From Bifidobacterium canis (lineage in GTDB: Bacteria > Actinomycetota > Actinomycetes > Actinomycetales > Bifidobacteriaceae): a stretch of 64,000 nt of DNA. The notes beneath the pieces were generated by a model, which was given only the letters and a program-made list of their open reading frames with translations, had not been told where the DNA came from and ran no database searches. Each line of letters starts with the position of its first letter. The first letter of the stretch is position 1. The stretch spans positions 145,335 through 209,334 of the forward strand of contig NZ_WNLP01000003.1 of the NCBI RefSeq assembly GCF_009727065.1, written 5' to 3'. Shown one piece after another: positions 29,755 to 39,575 of this stretch. Made by a program: the position numbers and the translations under genes.

Positions 29755-32452
29755 ATGCGTGAGAAGTTCGCGGATACTGCCGCTCTCGTAGTGGCATGTA
29801 TATGCGCCATCGCCATGGCGTGCGGAACGCTCGCGTTGGCTACGCCGCGCAATGCGGTTGCAGACGAAGTCAGTGTGCCGAGCTATTGCGGAGACAAAAG
29901 CGTGATCATGCTCACCTCTACTGGCGAGGTCTATCAAGTTTATGTTCCAGACAACAAGTTGCCAGCAACTGGCGATGTAACTACGAATAATGGCGAGGTT
30001 GCTGCGCAGTGCATAATCCCATTGCCGTATCTTCCTGCAAAAATTATAATAAATACAGCATTGGCAAGCACAGATCCATACCGTTATGTTCGCACTCCAG
30101 GTTTGACAGGCGGAAGCGGCGCTAAAAGGTGGACCTATGAGGCGCTTGCATCTAATACTGAAAACGGTGACATATGGGCCACGTTAAATACTGGATCTTC
30201 TACGATGCAGGTGTACCGTCTAACAAAGGATGTGCGTGAGGAGCATGCTTCAAATCCAAATCCTGCTTATACGTTAGAGGACACCAGATCTAAACTGTCA
30301 AAGACGTATTGGGAACAGATTGGAAATCCCGTCGCATACAGTAATCGTGATACAGAGATGGCGACGGGTGGAGCGGTAGATAAAGCCACTGGCGCATACT
30401 ATATCGCAGCAGTGAATAGCAGCCAATGCCACCCAACTGCGAATAGCAGGGTTTCACAGTCTTGCTCCACAACTTCTAAAACACGTGTGTTGGCGAATTG
30501 GGATATTGATTTCTACACTACATCCGGTGAAACACCAGTGAAAGCTGGCACATTGAGGCTCACCGATGGTGACTATGCGCTCAGTAATCTTGCCAGCGAC
30601 ATTGAATTCGACGAGCAAGGCAATCTAACTGTGATCTTGAGTTGGAATACAAGCGAGGCTGCGAAAGATCCCACAACAGGTCGTATGACTCCAAAGTACA
30701 CGCGTTATGTGCGACGTGTTCATATTCCTGTAGAGAATGTGGCAAATAAAACATTTGTTCCAGATTCTGATTCAATGTTGGATACAAATACCAGTTTGCC
30801 GATAACTCGTCCAATAGAATCAGAGGGTTCTCCAAAGGATTTGTATATCTCTGGCATCGGTTCGCTTGGACAATCAAGTGAAGATCTTACGATCTCTATG
30901 CAAGATGTGTCGTATCCTATTGGAGAGCAGTCTCTGTACAACATGACCTCTGATGGAACACTGACGGATGTGTTCGATCTTCCTGGAAACCCGCCATACC
31001 ACATGACGGCTGATCAGGAAGGTCGACCGAAAGCCATGGTGCTGGAGAATGAATCGCTGTGGGGCGGTGGAAGCTCACATAAGACGACCAATGGTCCTTC
31101 GTTCGGTTTCTGGTCCAATGAGATCACTGATATTGCGGATGGCATTGGCGTTGAACCACCGAAGCCGTATTACGGCAGCTACCAGTTCAAGAAGATCGAT
31201 GACTCCAACAATGCGTTGAAAGACGCCGAGTTCACGATGTGGCCGCGTCCAAGCGACGGTCAGTGCACCTCTGTGCCTGCAACCGACGCCACGTCGATCA
31301 CTCTTGGCTCCGACGGTAAGCCCACTGGCAAGAAGACAGTTCCCTCAGATGACAGTGGTCTTGTGAAGTTCGAAAATGTGCCGCTAGGCCAGGCGAAGTC
31401 TTCCGAAACGAAGAGTTCGGCATGGTTCTGCGTGGTTGAGACGAAGGCCCCTATGGACTTCAAGCTCAATAGCACGGCGTGGCAGGTCGAACTTAAGCCT
31501 GGTGAAACTACGTCAGGCAATGATGTCAAGAATGAACGAGACACTGGCACGGTGACGGTCGTGAAATACGACGACACAGTGAAAACTAAAACGTTGGAAG
31601 GTGCGAAGTTCGAACTCGTTGAAGATACGAATAAGAACGGCAAAGCTGATTCAGGAGAACCAGTGTTCGCTAATTCCAATGATGTTCGTACCACCGGCAG
31701 TGACGGCAAAGTGACGTGGACTAACGTGCCGCTTGGTAAAACATATGTGATTCACGAAGTTTCTGCGCCGACTGGCTATAAGACCATGTTGGAGGCTGAC
31801 TCGAACGCGAAGGAGGAGAGTTTCACTCTGACTTCGAGTGTGAAAGAGATTTCGAGAAGCGTGTATGACGTTCGTAAGGAAGGTCAGATTGTTTGGGGCA
31901 AGTACGCCGAAGGAACATTGACGTGGGCAGCAAGAGGAACGATCAATAAAGGTCAGACTTTGCCTACTCATGGCACGCTTACGGGCTCTCAATGGCAACT
32001 GACATACAAACCTGACTCAGGTAACACCGAGGATGCAACGTGGACAAAGACAATCGCTGATTGCACGTCGAACGGTTGCGAGGTTACCGATGAAGGCAAG
32101 CAGCTACTTGATGGTGACGCCACCGGCGGTTTGTTCAAGTTGACGAACCTTAAAATGGGGTACATATACCCTCACTGAGACTCAAGCACCACTTGGTTAC
32201 TTGAAGAACGTCGATAGCAACAACCAAAGCTTGGAATACACGTTCACTATCAACCAGAATAACGTGGATCAGATTCAATACCAGCTGATCACAAACAAGC
32301 AAGCTTCAGGCCCGACGCTTCCTGCTTCGGGCGGAACCAGCGCCGATCTCTACAAATTCGTTGCAGGCGGACTTTTCGCAGGCGCGCTATTGGCAGGGCT
32401 CGGAGTGTTACTGAAGAACAGAAGGAGGTTGAACTCCAGACTTCTCAAGTAA
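29755..32452 (+). pseudogene. Sortase-dependent pilus adhesin (tip or minor pilin), single-base frameshift
   Basis: The protein starts with a signal peptide (cut near AVADEV), has a large N-terminal adhesin region, then SpaA/Cna-B-like domains (YYGSYQFKKIDDSNNALKDA; TVTVVKYDD...EGAKFELVED; LPLGKTYVIHEVSAPTGYK type). At the GGGG run 32157-32160 the frame breaks before the last domain end. One frame over it reads TYTLTETQAPLGYLKNVD and then LPASGG, a hydrophobic anchor and RRRLNSRLLK. Removing one G gives 898 residues and the classic GTYTLTET motif. LPASG is a variant LPxTG signal. Four Gs is short for a phase-variation tract; assembly error is favoured. It is first in the adhesin-pilin-sortase set. 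Confidence 0.85.
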
Positions 32453-32521
32453 TTCAAATGTGCAACTGCATTTCATAACTGAAAATCAATAATTTAGAAG
32501 ATAAGAATTGAAGGAGAAACA

Positions 32522-34093
32522 ATGAGTGGAAAGCTCAATGGCGTCGCGAAGGCGATCGCCGTTCTCGCTGCAAGCGCAATGACCGTTGGTCTTGCTGCTG
32601 CACCAGCTGCCTTTGCAGATGATGAAACCGGTAATATCGATCCGGCTACAAAGGGTACGTTGACTATCGAGAAGCACAAGCAGACTAGCACCAATGGAAC
32701 GCAGGAAGGTGACGGTACTCAGCAGTCGAACGTTGAGGGCGACTTGATGCAGGGAGTTACATTCAATCTCTACCGAGTGCAGAACTTCGATATGACTAAG
32801 GCGGAGAACTGGGACTACCTTGCCAATCTGACAGCATCAGGCAAGAACGTAATGGTTCCCACTAAGGATGGCGGCACTAAGTCAGTCGGTACCATTGAAG
32901 ACACTCCATTCAAGACTGGTGTGACTGCAGCCAACGGCCAGATCACGTGGTCTGAGGTGCCGCTCGGTCTCTACTATGTCGAAGAAGGCAATTATTCCGG
33001 CACAGGCCAGATCACGCAGAAGGCAGAGCCATTCTTCGTTTCCATGCCTTACCCGAACGCCAACAAGAATTGGAACTACAACGTCTTTGTGTACCCGAAG
33101 AACTCTTTCGGCACTACCGTCAAGCATGTTGATGAAAATAGTCTGAAGAGTGCTTATAAAGTTGGTGACGAGGTGGCATGGAACGTTGATCAGGATGTTC
33201 CGTCCCTTTCCACTAACGAGAAGCTGAAGAAGTTCGGCATCGTCGATCGCATGGATGAGAACGTCACTTACGACAGTGTTGAAGTGCAGGCTCTCAATAG
33301 TGCTGGTGGAAAGGATAACAGCGTTACATTCACGGCAGATACTGACTATACGGTCAGCCATGAAAAGCGTGATAACGATGCGCATGACTATGTGAAGATT
33401 GAATTCACGGAAGCAGGTCGCACGAAGCTGGCTAATGTTTCCAAGGTTCGTTTCCATGTTGTTACTGTAGTTAGCAAGGATCTGACCGATGCTAGCGTCC
33501 CGAACGATGTGTTCCCGATCACGAATGACTATGATCCATTCTCTGACGGTGAGAAGAATCCTCCGGTTCCTTCCGAAGATCAACCATATTACGGCGATTA
33601 CCAGTTCAAGAAGGTTGATGACACTCAGAAGGCTCTCTCTGGTGCGACTTTCATCATCTGGCGTAAGGATGCTACTACTGAGCAGTGCGCAGTCGAGACT
33701 AAAGATATTCCTGCCAAGGCAAAGATGACTGCAACGTCTGGCAGTGATGGTTATGTCAATTTCACTGGTTTGCTGATTGGTAAGGGCAATAAGGGTCTTA
33801 CTGATGACCAGATGAAGAACCTTACCGCAGACTTCTGCCTCCGTGAAACTCAGGCACCTGCTGGCTTCGTGACCCCTGGAATCAATGAAACGAAGACTGT
33901 TAACATCCACGCTGGTCGTGGTGATAACAAGACTGTTGGCGACACTGTTACCAACACCAAGCAGACCGGCCCGAAGCTGCCAATGACTGGTGCTGCCGGC
34001 ACGATCCTGCTCACCTCGATCGCTGCAGTCGCTCTCGCCGTCGCGCTGTCCCTCTACATGGTGAACGCACGTCGTCGTCAGCAGCAGCGCTGA
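32522..34093 (+). CDS. Major pilin, sortase-polymerised fimbrial shaft subunit
   Basis: A 523-residue backbone pilin. It has a signal peptide (about 1-33, ending AFADD), a first domain with the pilin motif YPKN (Tyr191-Asn194; Lys193 is the likely isopeptide nucleophile for polymerisation), a middle and C-terminal Cna-B-like domain, the E-box FCLRETQAPAGF (Glu442) and the sorting signal LPMTG (486-490) before a hydrophobic anchor and NARRRQQQR. These are the features used by class C sortases to link subunits head to tail. AAGGAG precedes the ATG. It follows the adhesin by 69 bases. Confidence 0.95.
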   Translation: MSGKLNGVAKAIAVLAASAMTVGLAAAPAAFADDETGNIDPATKGTLTIEKHKQTSTNGTQEGDGTQQSNVEGDLMQGVTFNLYRVQNFDMTKAENWDYLANLTASGKNVMVPTKDGGTKSVGTIEDTPFKTGVTAANGQITWSEVPLGLYYVEEGNYSGTGQITQKAEPFFVSMPYPNANKNWNYNVFVYPKNSFGTTVKHVDENSLKSAYKVGDEVAWNVDQDVPSLSTNEKLKKFGIVDRMDENVTYDSVEVQALNSAGGKDNSVTFTADTDYTVSHEKRDNDAHDYVKIEFTEAGRTKLANVSKVRFHVVTVVSKDLTDASVPNDVFPITNDYDPFSDGEKNPPVPSEDQPYYGDYQFKKVDDTQKALSGATFIIWRKDATTEQCAVETKDIPAKAKMTATSGSDGYVNFTGLLIGKGNKGLTDDQMKNLTADFCLRETQAPAGFVTPGINETKTVNIHAGRGDNKTVGDTVTNTKQTGPKLPMTGAAGTILLTSIAAVALAVALSLYMVNARRRQQQR

Positions 34094-34166
34094 ACCACAA
34101 GTCGCAGGTCACTGCAACTTCCGATAGAGTCCTCTAGTCGCAAGACCAGAGTGCACTAGCCAAGCA

Positions 34167-34203
34167 GGGTGGAGGGAGTCCAAAACTCCCTCCACCCTTC
34201 CTT
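34167..34203 (+). terminator. Terminator after the major pilin gene
   Basis: GGGTGGAGGGAGT and ACTCCCTCCACCC form a perfect 13-bp stem with a 5-base loop, followed by TTCCTTAT. It would lower sortase expression relative to pilin. Confidence 0.85.
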
Positions 34204-34237
34204 ATACTTTCCTTATATCTATATATCTTTTGATCAC

Positions 34238-34266
34238 TTTCGACCAACATATATATTTGGTCGAAA
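34238..34266. promoter_or_regulatory. TTTCGACCAA-N9-TTGGTCGAAA palindrome before the sortase gene
   Basis: Perfect 10-bp arms flank a CATATATAT spacer, 28 bases before the sortase ATG. The arm TCGACCAA recurs twice upstream of the FHA operon (49002-49062). The position suits an operator or an overlapping promoter with an internal TATATAT. Confidence 0.6.
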
Positions 34267-34293
34267 ACCGAGTCGCACGCGAAAGAGATCGCC

Positions 34294-35237
34294 ATGAGCA
34301 AGCAACAAGCCACGCCAAGCAGAGCGAAACAGCTGTTCTCGGCACTGGTTCTGCCATATGTGATCGTGCTGCTGGTAATCGGCGGTCTGACTTCGCTCGT
34401 ATACCCAACCGCAGCGCAGTGGTTGAGTCAATACAATTATTCGAAACTCATCAATAACTATTCATCGCTCGTCGATACGGTCAAGCCCGACGAGCAGGAA
34501 CAAGTCGCCGCCGCGCACGCGTATAACGACGCGCTGATCTCCGGCGCGCAGCTGCTGCCGAACCAGCGCATCCCCAGCGGTAACGGCACATTCACCAACG
34601 CGAACCCGACCGTTGAAAGCGCGGCCGCACATGGACGTATAATCAGATTCTCGCCGCAGATTCCAGCGGCCTGATGGGGCGCATTCGCATTCCGAAAATA
34701 GACGTTGACATACCGATTTACCACGGCACCGACGACGCGACGCTGCTCAAAGGCGCGGGTCACTTGGAGGGAACGTCACTGCCGGTCGGCGGCAAGTCCA
34801 CGCGAACGGTCATCACCGCACACCGCGGTCTGGCGGAAGCGGAACTCTTCACGCGACTCAATGAGCTCAAAGTAGGCGACACGTTCACGCTGGAAGTGTT
34901 CGGCAACGTGCTCACATACCGCGTGAACGACACGAAAGTGGTCGAGCCGAAAGACAGCGCAGCCGTCAAAGCTGTGGAGGGCAAGGATCTGGCGACGCTC
35001 GTCACGTGCACGCCGCTGGGCATCAACACGCACCGCATTCTCGTCACCGGCGAGCGAGTGCTCCCCACACCGAAGCAAGATGCGGACGCCGCCGGCAAAT
35101 CCTCCGGTTTGCCGCACTTCCCGTGGTGGCTTCTCGGTTATCTCACCGCCGTCGGCTTGACGCTGACGTGGGCGGTGTTCCAGACACGCGATGCGCTGCA
35201 CCCGCAGACTCAGCCGCATCACGCGAGCTTAAAATAA
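34294..35237 (+). pseudogene. Class C (pilin) sortase, single-base frameshift
   Basis: The ATG at 34294 encodes a class C sortase start with a membrane helix near 17-40 (LVLPYVIVLLVIGGLTSLVY). Around 34628-34634 the frame is lost; one frame over it continues WTYNQILAADSSGLMGRIRI, then the catalytic His (VITAHRGL), Cys (LATLVTCTPLGINTHR) and Arg (HRILVTGERV), and a second membrane helix near the end (WWLLGYLTAVGLTLTWAVF). One inserted base gives 314 residues with all catalytic residues. It should cross-link the pilin and adhesin encoded just upstream. A frameshift from assembly error is more likely than a dead sortase beside an intact pilin. Confidence 0.87.
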
Positions 35238-35454
35238 TTTGTTTTATTACTAATGTATTAGTTATTACCGAGTGCTCAGCTGTGCGGAAGCACTGTTTGC
35301 AAGATCTGTCAGCAAGCCAAGCAGTCAGCGAACACGTATGCTCGCAGGCGTAGTGTGAGAAGCAATGCCGCGCATGCGGCAAAAACAAGCAAACGCAAGA
35401 CATACATACAAACATGTGATGAAATCGCGAGAGATTCGCGAGAATAGGAGAGTT

Positions 35455-36795
35455 ATGTCTGAGCATATCGCACCGCTGAGCAGCCACGATTTGGCAGATT
35501 TGACGAGCGAGTTCGAAGGCAGCAAAGAGAACGTGATGGCGATGAACGCGGTCACCGCCGCGGGCATCGACAAGGTGGCGCGCAACTATGATCGCGCGCG
35601 TCTGCTGCAGCGTCGCTTCTCCACGTCGCTCGACAACGGCGAGGCCACGCATCAGGACCGTTCTGGTCGCTGCTGGCTGTTCAGCTCGCTCAACGTGGCG
35701 CGTTTCGTTGCCAAGAAAGCCATGAATATCAAGGAATTCGAGTTCTCGCAGAACTACGCGATGTATTTCGACAAGCTCGAACGCGTCAACTACTTCCTGC
35801 AAGACATCGCCAACCTGATTCGTGAGGGCGAGCCGACCGATTCCCGTCTATTCCAGCACATGCTGAGCGACGTGATGGGCGACGGCGGTCAGTGGACGAT
35901 GGCAATGAACATCTACAAGAAGTACGGCGCCGTTCCGAAGGACCTCTACCCGGAAACCGAGTCTTCGAAGAACACCGGCGAGATGAACACGCAGCTGCGT
36001 CGCATGCTGCACACCGCCGTCTCGCAGATGGAGAAGGATCCGTCGCGCATCGACGAGATCATTCTCGAAGCGACGAAGGCCGGCCACCGCATTCTGACGA
36101 TTCACCTTGGCGAACCGCCGAAGAGCTTCGACTGGGAATACACCGACGCTGACGGCGAGTTCCACCGCGTCGGCGAGATCACGCCGGTCGACTTCTGGAA
36201 TCGCTACGTCGGCGACGCCGACCTCGAGAGCTACGTCTGCCTGGTCGACGACCCACGTCACGAGCACGTCAAGGGCAAGAAGATCGGCATTGAGCACCTC
36301 AACAACGTTGCTGGCGGCGACCCGACCGAATACCTGAATGTGCCGATCCAGTTCATGAAGGACTGCGTGCGCGACATTCTCGTGGAGCGCGGCATTCCGG
36401 TGTGGTTCGGCGCGGACTGCCACCCGATGATGGATCGTCAGGATGGCGCATGGGCCACCGATCTGTTCGAATACGGCAAGGTCTACGACTACGACTTCAC
36501 GATGGACAAGGAGGAGCGCGTGCGCTTCGCCGATTCCGCGATGAATCACGCGATGGCGTTCGTCGGCGTTGACGTTGCCGAAGACAACAAGACGACCCGC
36601 CGTTGGCGCGTGGAGAACTCGTGGGGCACGAAGATTGCAGACAAGGGCTACTTCACGATGGGCGATGACTGGTTCGACCAGTATGTGTTCGAGGTGGCTG
36701 TGCCGAAGGCGATGCTTCCGGAGGAATACCAGAAGGCGCTCGAAGAGCCTGCCACGATGCTGCCGGCTTGGGACCCGATGGGTGCCCTCGCCTGA
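35455..36795 (+). CDS. pepC: Aminopeptidase C (bleomycin hydrolase family, C1B)
   Basis: A 446-residue cytosolic cysteine aminopeptidase. The triad is present: Cys73 in DRSGRCWLFSSLNVAR, His365 in DSAMNHAMAFVGVDV, Asn388 in WRVENSWGTK. The end PAWDPMGALA is the usual C-terminal arm that limits the enzyme to aminopeptidase activity. AGGAG lies before ATG 35455; the open frame further up (from 35365) is basic and not PepC-like. It forms hexamers in known cases and helps peptide use. A 216-base gap separates it from the sortase gene. Confidence 0.96.
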   Translation: MSEHIAPLSSHDLADLTSEFEGSKENVMAMNAVTAAGIDKVARNYDRARLLQRRFSTSLDNGEATHQDRSGRCWLFSSLNVARFVAKKAMNIKEFEFSQNYAMYFDKLERVNYFLQDIANLIREGEPTDSRLFQHMLSDVMGDGGQWTMAMNIYKKYGAVPKDLYPETESSKNTGEMNTQLRRMLHTAVSQMEKDPSRIDEIILEATKAGHRILTIHLGEPPKSFDWEYTDADGEFHRVGEITPVDFWNRYVGDADLESYVCLVDDPRHEHVKGKKIGIEHLNNVAGGDPTEYLNVPIQFMKDCVRDILVERGIPVWFGADCHPMMDRQDGAWATDLFEYGKVYDYDFTMDKEERVRFADSAMNHAMAFVGVDVAEDNKTTRRWRVENSWGTKIADKGYFTMGDDWFDQYVFEVAVPKAMLPEEYQKALEEPATMLPAWDPMGALA

Positions 36796-36852
36796 GTTTT
36801 CGAACTGCTGCGCCTACGTTTGCATTTGCATGGGTGCGGCATGAGTGACTGC

Positions 36853-36911
36853 CTTGTGGGGCATATGTATTGGCCACTTTTGCAACCAATACATATGCCC
36901 CACAAGTGTTT
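36853..36911. terminator. Long hairpin after pepC
   Basis: CTTGTGGGGCATATGTATTG plus G (36853-36873) is perfectly complementary to 36886-36906, with a 12-base loop and TGTTTT after the right arm. A 21-bp perfect stem is longer than most terminators. Confidence 0.75.
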
Positions 36912-37035
36912 TCAATGATGTCCATTTACTTAACATTGCTTTGCGCAGATATCAGACACGGCATATTATGGTGAACGCTCAGATTCAGGCGAAGTCATAG
37001 ATATGTCGCCTGATATTGATTTTCAGGAGGCAGAG

Positions 37036-38166
37036 ATGGCAGGGATGCGCGGGCCAGACAGTTCGCAGGATGCAGTACTCGACGCGAACGCCGTGGTTCC
37101 CGAAACGGTTGACGTGAACATTCGCCAGCTCGACCCGATTCCCGCTCCCCGCTATTTCATCAAGGAACTGCCGCTCACCGACGCGATGGGCAAGCAGGTG
37201 CTCGCACAACGCCAGCAGATTCGCGATATTCTGCATGGCCGCGACGACCGCATGCTCGCCATCGTCGGCCCATGCTCGATCCATGACCCGAAGGCCGCAC
37301 ACGAATACGCTGAAAGACTCGCCGCATTGAGCAAGGAACTCAGCGACGACCTGCTGATCGTGATGCGCGTCTACTTCGCCAAGCCCCGCACCACAATCGG
37401 GTGGAAGGGGCTCATCAACGACCCCGACATCAACGGTCGCTTCGACATTCGCAAAGGCATGTGGCTCGCCCGCAAAGTGCTCACCGACGTGGTGGCGCTG
37501 GGGCTTCCGACGGCAACCGAATGGCTTGACCCGATCACACCGCAATACCTGTGCGACTTGGTGAGCTGGGGTGCAATCGGCGCGCGTAACACCGAAAGTC
37601 AGGTGCACCGCGAGCTCGCCAGCGGCCTGAGCATGCCGATCGGCTTCAAAAACGCCACGGACGGCTCCATCAAGCCGGCTGCCGATTCCTGCTACACGGC
37701 TGCGTTCGAGCACCACTTCCTTTCGATCAACCTCGACGGCCATGTGATCGCCGCCGAAACCAAAGGCAACCCTGATTGCCACTTGGTGCTGCGCGGCTCC
37801 AACCACGGCCCGAACTACGATGCTGTATCGGTGGCCGAAGCGCTCGCCGACCTCAAGGCATCGAAAGCCGAAGGCCCGAGCGAATATGGGCTCGTCATCG
37901 ACGCCGCCCACGGCAACTGCGGCAAGAACGAAGTCGTGGAAGCGCAGGTGGTGAGGAACATCGCCGGTCGCATCGCCAGCGGCGAACGCGGCATTCTCGG
38001 CATCATGATGGAATCGTTCCTGCAAGCCGGGCACCAAGATCCCGCGCCTTTGGCACAGCTTGAATATGGCAAGTCGATCACCGACGCCTGCGTGCCATGG
38101 GACGTGTCTCAAGACGTGCTGCGCGAACTCGCCGCGGCAGTGAGAACCCGCCGCAACGCCCACTGA
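37036..38166 (+). CDS. aroG: 3-deoxy-7-phosphoheptulonate (DAHP) synthase, class I, copy 1
   Basis: A 376-residue enzyme that condenses phosphoenolpyruvate and erythrose 4-phosphate at the entry of the shikimate pathway. Conserved blocks include LAIVGPCSIHDPKAA, MRVYFAKPRTTIGWKGLIND, GAIGARNTESQVHRELASGL, PIGFKNATDGS, LRGSNHGPNYD and the metal-binding end block DAAHGNCGKNE. I chose ATG 37036 because AGGAGG lies at 37025-37030; an ATG at 37003 in the same frame has no such site. A second, related DAHP synthase follows directly, so the two may be differently feedback-inhibited. Confidence 0.95.
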   Translation: MAGMRGPDSSQDAVLDANAVVPETVDVNIRQLDPIPAPRYFIKELPLTDAMGKQVLAQRQQIRDILHGRDDRMLAIVGPCSIHDPKAAHEYAERLAALSKELSDDLLIVMRVYFAKPRTTIGWKGLINDPDINGRFDIRKGMWLARKVLTDVVALGLPTATEWLDPITPQYLCDLVSWGAIGARNTESQVHRELASGLSMPIGFKNATDGSIKPAADSCYTAAFEHHFLSINLDGHVIAAETKGNPDCHLVLRGSNHGPNYDAVSVAEALADLKASKAEGPSEYGLVIDAAHGNCGKNEVVEAQVVRNIAGRIASGERGILGIMMESFLQAGHQDPAPLAQLEYGKSITDACVPWDVSQDVLRELAAAVRTRRNAH

Positions 38167-38292
38167 TGCCCATCGATACTTCGCAAAACTTCATATTCAT
38201 CAGTTGCACAGTAAGCGGCACGTTCAGGTCATCGCGAAGCCTATCGTGAATGCGCGCGGTTTGCTATTCTTGGCTGTGGAATAAGGAGTAGC

Positions 38293-39540
38293 ATGCAGCA
38301 AGATTCACACGCGCCACAGCCGAGTGATCTCACCAACGATCAGCCTGAGCCCAATGGCGCACAAACATACACGCGTGAGCAGATGCGCCAAGTGCGCCGA
38401 GCCATCGCGAAAGGGCAGAATCCGCTGATCAGTTTGCAAGACGTGCCACGTTGGGAAGATCAGGTGGGCGTGGATCGCATCATCAACCGTCGAGTGCTCG
38501 AACTCGACCCACTGCCCTCACCTGCGCAAGTGCTTTCCGACCTACCGTTGACCAGCGAGATGCAAGACATCGTGGCATATTCGCGCGATGAAGTGCGCGC
38601 ATGCCTGTATGGGCAAGACGACCGCCTGCTCGTGATCGTCGGCCCCTGCTCGGTGCACGACCCGAAGGCGGCGCTCGACTATGCGCATCGCCTGCGCAAA
38701 CTGCGCGACGAACTTGAAAACGACCTGCTGATCGTGATGCGCGTCTATTTCGAAAAGCCCCGCACCACAATCGGGTGGAAGGGGCTCATCAACGACCCCG
38801 ACATCGACGGATCGCACAACATTCAAAAAGGTTTGCTACTCGCACGCCGCACGTTGCTCGACGTGCTGGGAGCCGGAGTCGCCACCGCCACCGAGTTCCT
38901 GGAACCGACGAGCCCGCAATACATCTCCGATGCCGTGAGCTGGGGCGCGATCGGCGCTCGCAACACCGAAAGCCAGGTGCACAGGCAATTGGCCAGCGGC
39001 ATGAGTATGCCGATCGGCTTCAAAAACGCCACCGACGGTTCGGTGAAAGCAGCCATCAACAGCTGCATCGCCGCCGAAGACCAGCACACGTTCTTCGGCA
39101 TCGACCATCGCGGACGCGCCTGCGCCGTTGAAACCCTCGGCAATCCTGACTGCCATGTGGTGCTGCGCGGTTCAAGCCACGGCCCGAACTACGATGCCGC
39201 ATCGGTGCAGCAGGCGCTTGCCGACATTCACGACATGATGGGAAACGAATCCGCCGCCTCGCACGGCCTGATCATCGATTGCTCTCATGGTAACTCCGGC
39301 AAAGACGATGTGCGTCAAGCGCAGGTCGTGCGCGAAATCGCACAGCGGCTGGCGGAAGGCGAGCAAGGCATAACCGGCGTGATGATGGAAAGCTTCATCG
39401 TCGGCGGCAACCAAGCGCCGGCACCGCTCAGCGAACTGACGTACGGCCAGTCGATAACCGACAAGTGCCTGAGCTGGCCTGTCACCGAACAGCTGCTGCA
39501 CACGCTCGCCGACGCGGTTCGCGCCCGTCGCTGGAACTGA
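38293..39540 (+). CDS. 3-deoxy-7-phosphoheptulonate (DAHP) synthase, class I, copy 2
   Basis: A 415-residue paralogue of the previous gene with the same catalytic blocks (LVIVGPCSVHDPKAALD, MRVYFEKPRTTIGWKGL, GAIGARNTESQVHRQLASGM, LRGSSHGPNYDAASV, DCSHGNSGKDD). It has a 45-residue N-terminal extension (HAPQPSDLTNDQPEPNGAQT and onward) that may carry an allosteric role or be disordered. AAGGAG precedes the ATG. The 126-base spacing and common direction suggest one transcript or closely linked control. Confidence 0.95.
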   Translation: MQQDSHAPQPSDLTNDQPEPNGAQTYTREQMRQVRRAIAKGQNPLISLQDVPRWEDQVGVDRIINRRVLELDPLPSPAQVLSDLPLTSEMQDIVAYSRDEVRACLYGQDDRLLVIVGPCSVHDPKAALDYAHRLRKLRDELENDLLIVMRVYFEKPRTTIGWKGLINDPDIDGSHNIQKGLLLARRTLLDVLGAGVATATEFLEPTSPQYISDAVSWGAIGARNTESQVHRQLASGMSMPIGFKNATDGSVKAAINSCIAAEDQHTFFGIDHRGRACAVETLGNPDCHVVLRGSSHGPNYDAASVQQALADIHDMMGNESAASHGLIIDCSHGNSGKDDVRQAQVVREIAQRLAEGEQGITGVMMESFIVGGNQAPAPLSELTYGQSITDKCLSWPVTEQLLHTLADAVRARRWN

Positions 39541-39575
39541 CAATATATCGGAGCACAAGAAGGAAGAAGAGAACT

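Noticed and set aside
29698..29937. Minus-strand frame across the adhesin start
   Set aside because: It overlaps the adhesin signal-peptide region with no ribosome-binding site or known domain.
32157..32160. Poly-G phase-variation tract in the adhesin as the main explanation
   Set aside because: Four Gs is too short for usual slipped-strand switching, and five other genes show similar one-base breaks.
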